NCBI GenBank assembly: GCA_028023455.1
Contig: JAQFVV010006255.1
Span: 2,912,001 to 2,976,000 of the forward strand
DNA length: 64,000 nucleotides
Direction: 5' to 3'
From: Epiperipatus broadwayi
Taxonomy: Eukaryota > Onychophora > Udeonychophora > Euonychophora > Peripatidae
The notes under the pieces were generated by a model. That model saw only the letters and a program-made list of their open reading frames with translations, made no database searches and was not told where the DNA came from. Of this stretch, positions 60,856 through 64,000 are shown piece after piece. Each line of letters begins with the position of its first letter. The stretch's first letter is position 1. The position numbers and the translations under genes were made by a program.

Positions 60856-60905
60856 AGACATTCTTGACTTCGTTTAAGGAGAAGCCAAATATATCACATT
60901 ATAAT

Positions 60906-63900
60906 GCTCCGAACATATAATAACTCTTTAAATTCAGATAGTTATTCAGGTACTTCAGTATTTAATAAAATAAATATTAACTGAATATTACTTTGATGAA
61001 ATTAAAATTGATAGGTGTTTGATTTGTTAAATTTAAATTCTTTATTAGAATTCCATACTTAAAATATCCAAGTAATAAATTATATATAAAAATTTAGTTG
61101 TGCCAAGTGATATTTATGATCCCATAAAGAAATAATACTGATTGTCAGGTTTGAATTAAAAACACATTTATTTTTTAACAATAAAAGATTTATAATAATA
61201 ATTATGATTATATGATATCATATAAACAATTTATATCACATTAGTATAATTACATATTTACAATTTTGTACATTAGAATAACTAAAAATAAATACCATAC
61301 TCATTTCATGTGTTACCATTAGATCAGTACCATTTAAGTAATTAAATGATAAGTATTTAATAATATTAATACTTTTATTCATATTATGAATTCATTTACC
61401 ATTAATATTTTCATATATTTGAGTAATTTCCTTATTATCCCAATACTTCAGTGGTCAATTATTTTACGCTTGTTTGCCGTTGCAATAAAAATCATGTAAA
61501 ACATTCCAGTTTCTACACATTTTTTTTAAAAACTCAATCAATCTATTTTTTTAATTTTTTATCAAAGTTAGAATGCACGGAACAATAAATTCATGAAACA
61601 CAGTTTTCTAAATTACTTATTTCCAAAAATAATGCCAAGTAGCATATATATAAATTAACAATCTTTTATTAAATGCTTTATAAGTTTAAAACATTGATCA
61701 AATACTATTATTAATAATTTTTTAAAGATTAAATTTAAAATAACTTTATAAATTTTAACTTGCATTATATAACAATTTAAAGAATTCTTCAAATATATTT
61801 TATTATTAATGTATAAATAAAATAAATATTATACATGTACATAACATAACACATGGCTATCTGTTAGTGTTACGAGTTGATTACTTTCTAAATGTATGCT
61901 TTTTTAATTATTACATTTAAATGACTTTAATCTTTCTTTGCTTTATTTAACTTGTCTTCAAAAAATAAATATCTATGCTATGTTACACTCCCTATCTATG
62001 CTGCTATGAAATAATGAATGTCCATAATCATGTTAAATGATATTTATACACACGTGTGTGTTTGAACTGTTAATGTAATATTAAACACATAGCGTATAGA
62101 TAAATATATTTATAAATTTTACATAAAAAATGCATATATCACACCATAAAAATATGTAATACTTAAACTTATGTTTGAAAACAAATGTAACCAATTAGAA
62201 TTATACAATTCTGAAGTGGCAATCACATGATCAAAACCTGTGGCACTTCTGATGTGAATATGTTGATATTCAAAATAATGGATGAAGTCTTAGGTTATAA
62301 TACTGGATGTTTGTCAATAATGTTACATATAAATATAAAACAAAAAAGTTGAATATACTGCAAGTTCCATGAATCTGATTTGTAACATATATTTCCAAAG
62401 CTTTAATTATTACATATATTTTTTATAATATGCATCTTTCATATATGGTTTACAAAATGAAATGTAATTTATCTCTAGTCTTTATGATCTGTGTTTAATA
62501 TCAAATTAATAGTTTAAACAATATATGTATATATTATAAATACATTCCAATTTTGAAAACAATAAATCAGATGTTTTAAATCTGACTTTTCTAACAACTG
62601 GAAGATGATTTAATAATATGTAGATCTAAAACAACAACAAAAAACAAAATCAGTGGATGTGATTCATTATCCTAACACTAAATTTAATTTTATATATATC
62701 AATAAAAAGCTATTTACAAATGAAACAGCAACAAATGTTAAATTCTGTTAATATAATATATTTTTATCATCATGTAAATACAAAATGGAAAAGTGTATTA
62801 AAGTAATATTTTTTCTTATTCTAAATAGAATTCTGAAGAATTAGTCTAGGGACTTGAACTCATTAATTTTCAGATTCATTAGAAAACATGGCTTGTTTAC
62901 TTCTAAAAAAGCTTGGATGTCCCTATAGTTTTAGAACACTGCATTAACATTATAGTAAGTGATAATGACCTCCAGAATTTTTTATAACCTAAAATTTTTC
63001 ACAACACATTTTTTTTTTATTTGAAAAAAAAAAGTCTGATGAGGTTAGTATGTTATGGAGAGTTCGCTTAAGTCTAAGGGATTCTGCTATTGTTTTCCAC
63101 AGAGGAAAATGCTTTTGTAGCATTTATTTTTTTCTGGTCTTCTTTTCAAGCAAAGATTTTAGTATAAATGAAATGTGATTTTTTGTTTATTTATTATTAT
63201 TGATTATTATTTAAAACAAAAAAATATATATATGTAAACTTTTAATTTATTCATTTTTCTTTTATTTTTAAAAATAAAAGTTAATAACTTGACTATAATA
63301 TAAAGAAAACAACATCTATTGCATTATCACCTATCAGAATTAATATAATGTTAAAATCTTTCCAAATATTGTAATTATTATAAAGAAAATGTAAGATTTT
63401 AAAGCAGAATTTTATCTATTATAAATCTACCTTTGTTCTTTTACATTAAAAAAACAACTTAAAATAAAAAATATTTCATTCATTTTCTGAAAGAATGTTT
63501 ACACTAACTTATTTGATAATATATATGTTGTGTTCTGATTTACAAATCAGTTTTTAGATATTTAACATGATCAAATATGATTTTTTAAGAATATTATTCA
63601 TTTATAAAATTAAATTAAAAATAAATTTTGTCCAACTTATTGAATATTAGTATGAATAAAGATTTTATACTATAATGAAGGTTGAGCATTTTTAAAAATT
63701 CTCACCAGATGAAACAAAAAATATCAATTTGTTAAATGATTAATAATTAACTCACATAACTTTTCCAAAGTTATTACTTTTTAAAGGGGATTTATATTAT
63801 TTAATGAATTAAGATAGATAATCCTAAGAGTGCTTTTATTATAGAAAAATTTAGTTCTAATTTGAAAATAATGAGTAATGAGAGACTGCCAGTTAATGCA

Positions 63901-64000
63901 AAGGGTTTAATTAAAAAATACAATATCAAACAGAATAAATCACTACAGATGTAAAGATATATCTGAATATTTCAGGGTCAACAAAACTTGCTATTTAGAG
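60906..64000. other. AT-rich intergenic DNA, no feature recognised
   Basis: Composition returns to ordinary AT-rich background. I see no ORF over 60 codons, no exon, no tRNA and no convincing repeat. Short (TA)n runs occur near 61647, 62524 and 63224. Confidence 0.5.

Larger units (their letters stand above)
56250..60905 (+). mobile_element. Near-full-length CR1-group LINE, frameshifted
   Basis: About 4.65 kb on the + strand with extreme composition (abundant A and G, very few C) carries the complete order of a non-LTR retrotransposon. ORF1 has a PHD finger and an SGNH/GDSL esterase domain. ORF2 has an AP-type endonuclease, reverse transcriptase and a C-terminal C-x2-C-x8-H-x4-C motif. A PHD plus esterase ORF1 is characteristic of CR1-like elements. 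The C-terminal Cys/His motif is more usual in Jockey/I/R1-like elements, so the exact clade is open. At least seven frameshifts or stops make it inactive. The 5' limit is set where composition changes. The 3' limit is set where the C-poor bias ends and is not confirmed by target duplications or a tail. Confidence 0.85.

Noticed and set aside
1-64000. CRISPR arrays, bacterial operons or a prophage-type system
   Set aside because: The spliced host gene, LINEs, hAT element and base composition show animal nuclear DNA. No regularly spaced repeats are present.

Overview
This is a very AT-rich (roughly three quarters or more A+T by eye), intron- and repeat-dominated piece of an animal nuclear genome. 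It has long A, T and G homopolymers, canonical GT-AG splice sites, LINEs, hAT and other DNA-transposon relics, and long stretches with no open frame. I cannot fix the phylum. The repeat types and very long introns suit an invertebrate metazoan with a bloated AT-rich genome. Prokaryotic features (operons, ribosome binding sites, dense ORFs) are absent.

Host gene. The only host gene I can identify is MARCHF6 (TEB4/Doa10), a membrane ubiquitin ligase of the endoplasmic reticulum, on the + strand. Only its last two coding exons are visible, at 19314-19449 and 46694-46808, joined across a 27,244-bp intron. They encode the last transmembrane segment, the conserved cytosolic linker and the C-terminal element (CTE). 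Bases 1-19313 are probably the preceding intron, since I found no earlier exon. The 3' UTR starts at 46809; a good poly(A) signal is at 47244.

Mobile DNA in order: a foldback MITE (17281-17678) with TAA duplications; repeat family B (13370-13790, 27650-28240); palindrome-bearing repeat family A (22549-23510, 49728-50540, fragment 27250-27400); an RTE-type LINE relic (29401-29715); an internally deleted hAT element with intact 8-bp duplications (39795-40252); a decayed, C-rich L1/Tx1-like LINE (about 42600-46562) holding a tRNA-derived SINE; a piggyBac-like TTAA element (50542-51271) inserted in repeat A; a Ty3/Gypsy reverse-transcriptase relic (52328-52580); and a nearly full-length but frameshifted LINE of the CR1 group (about 56250-60905). 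The CR1-group LINE encodes a PHD finger and an SGNH/GDSL esterase in ORF1, then endonuclease, reverse transcriptase and a C-terminal CCHC motif in ORF2.

Other structure. Several 200-480 bp islands in the MARCHF6 introns are clearly less AT-rich than their surroundings, lack convincing ORFs and carry homeodomain/POU-like words; they are candidate conserved regulatory elements. Downstream of MARCHF6 lies a 31-bp near-perfect hairpin (48803-48879). The two large LINEs have opposite strand composition (one C-poor and G-rich, the other C-rich and G-poor), and the window's G homopolymers of 7-11 bases lie almost entirely on the + strand. All alignments were done by eye.
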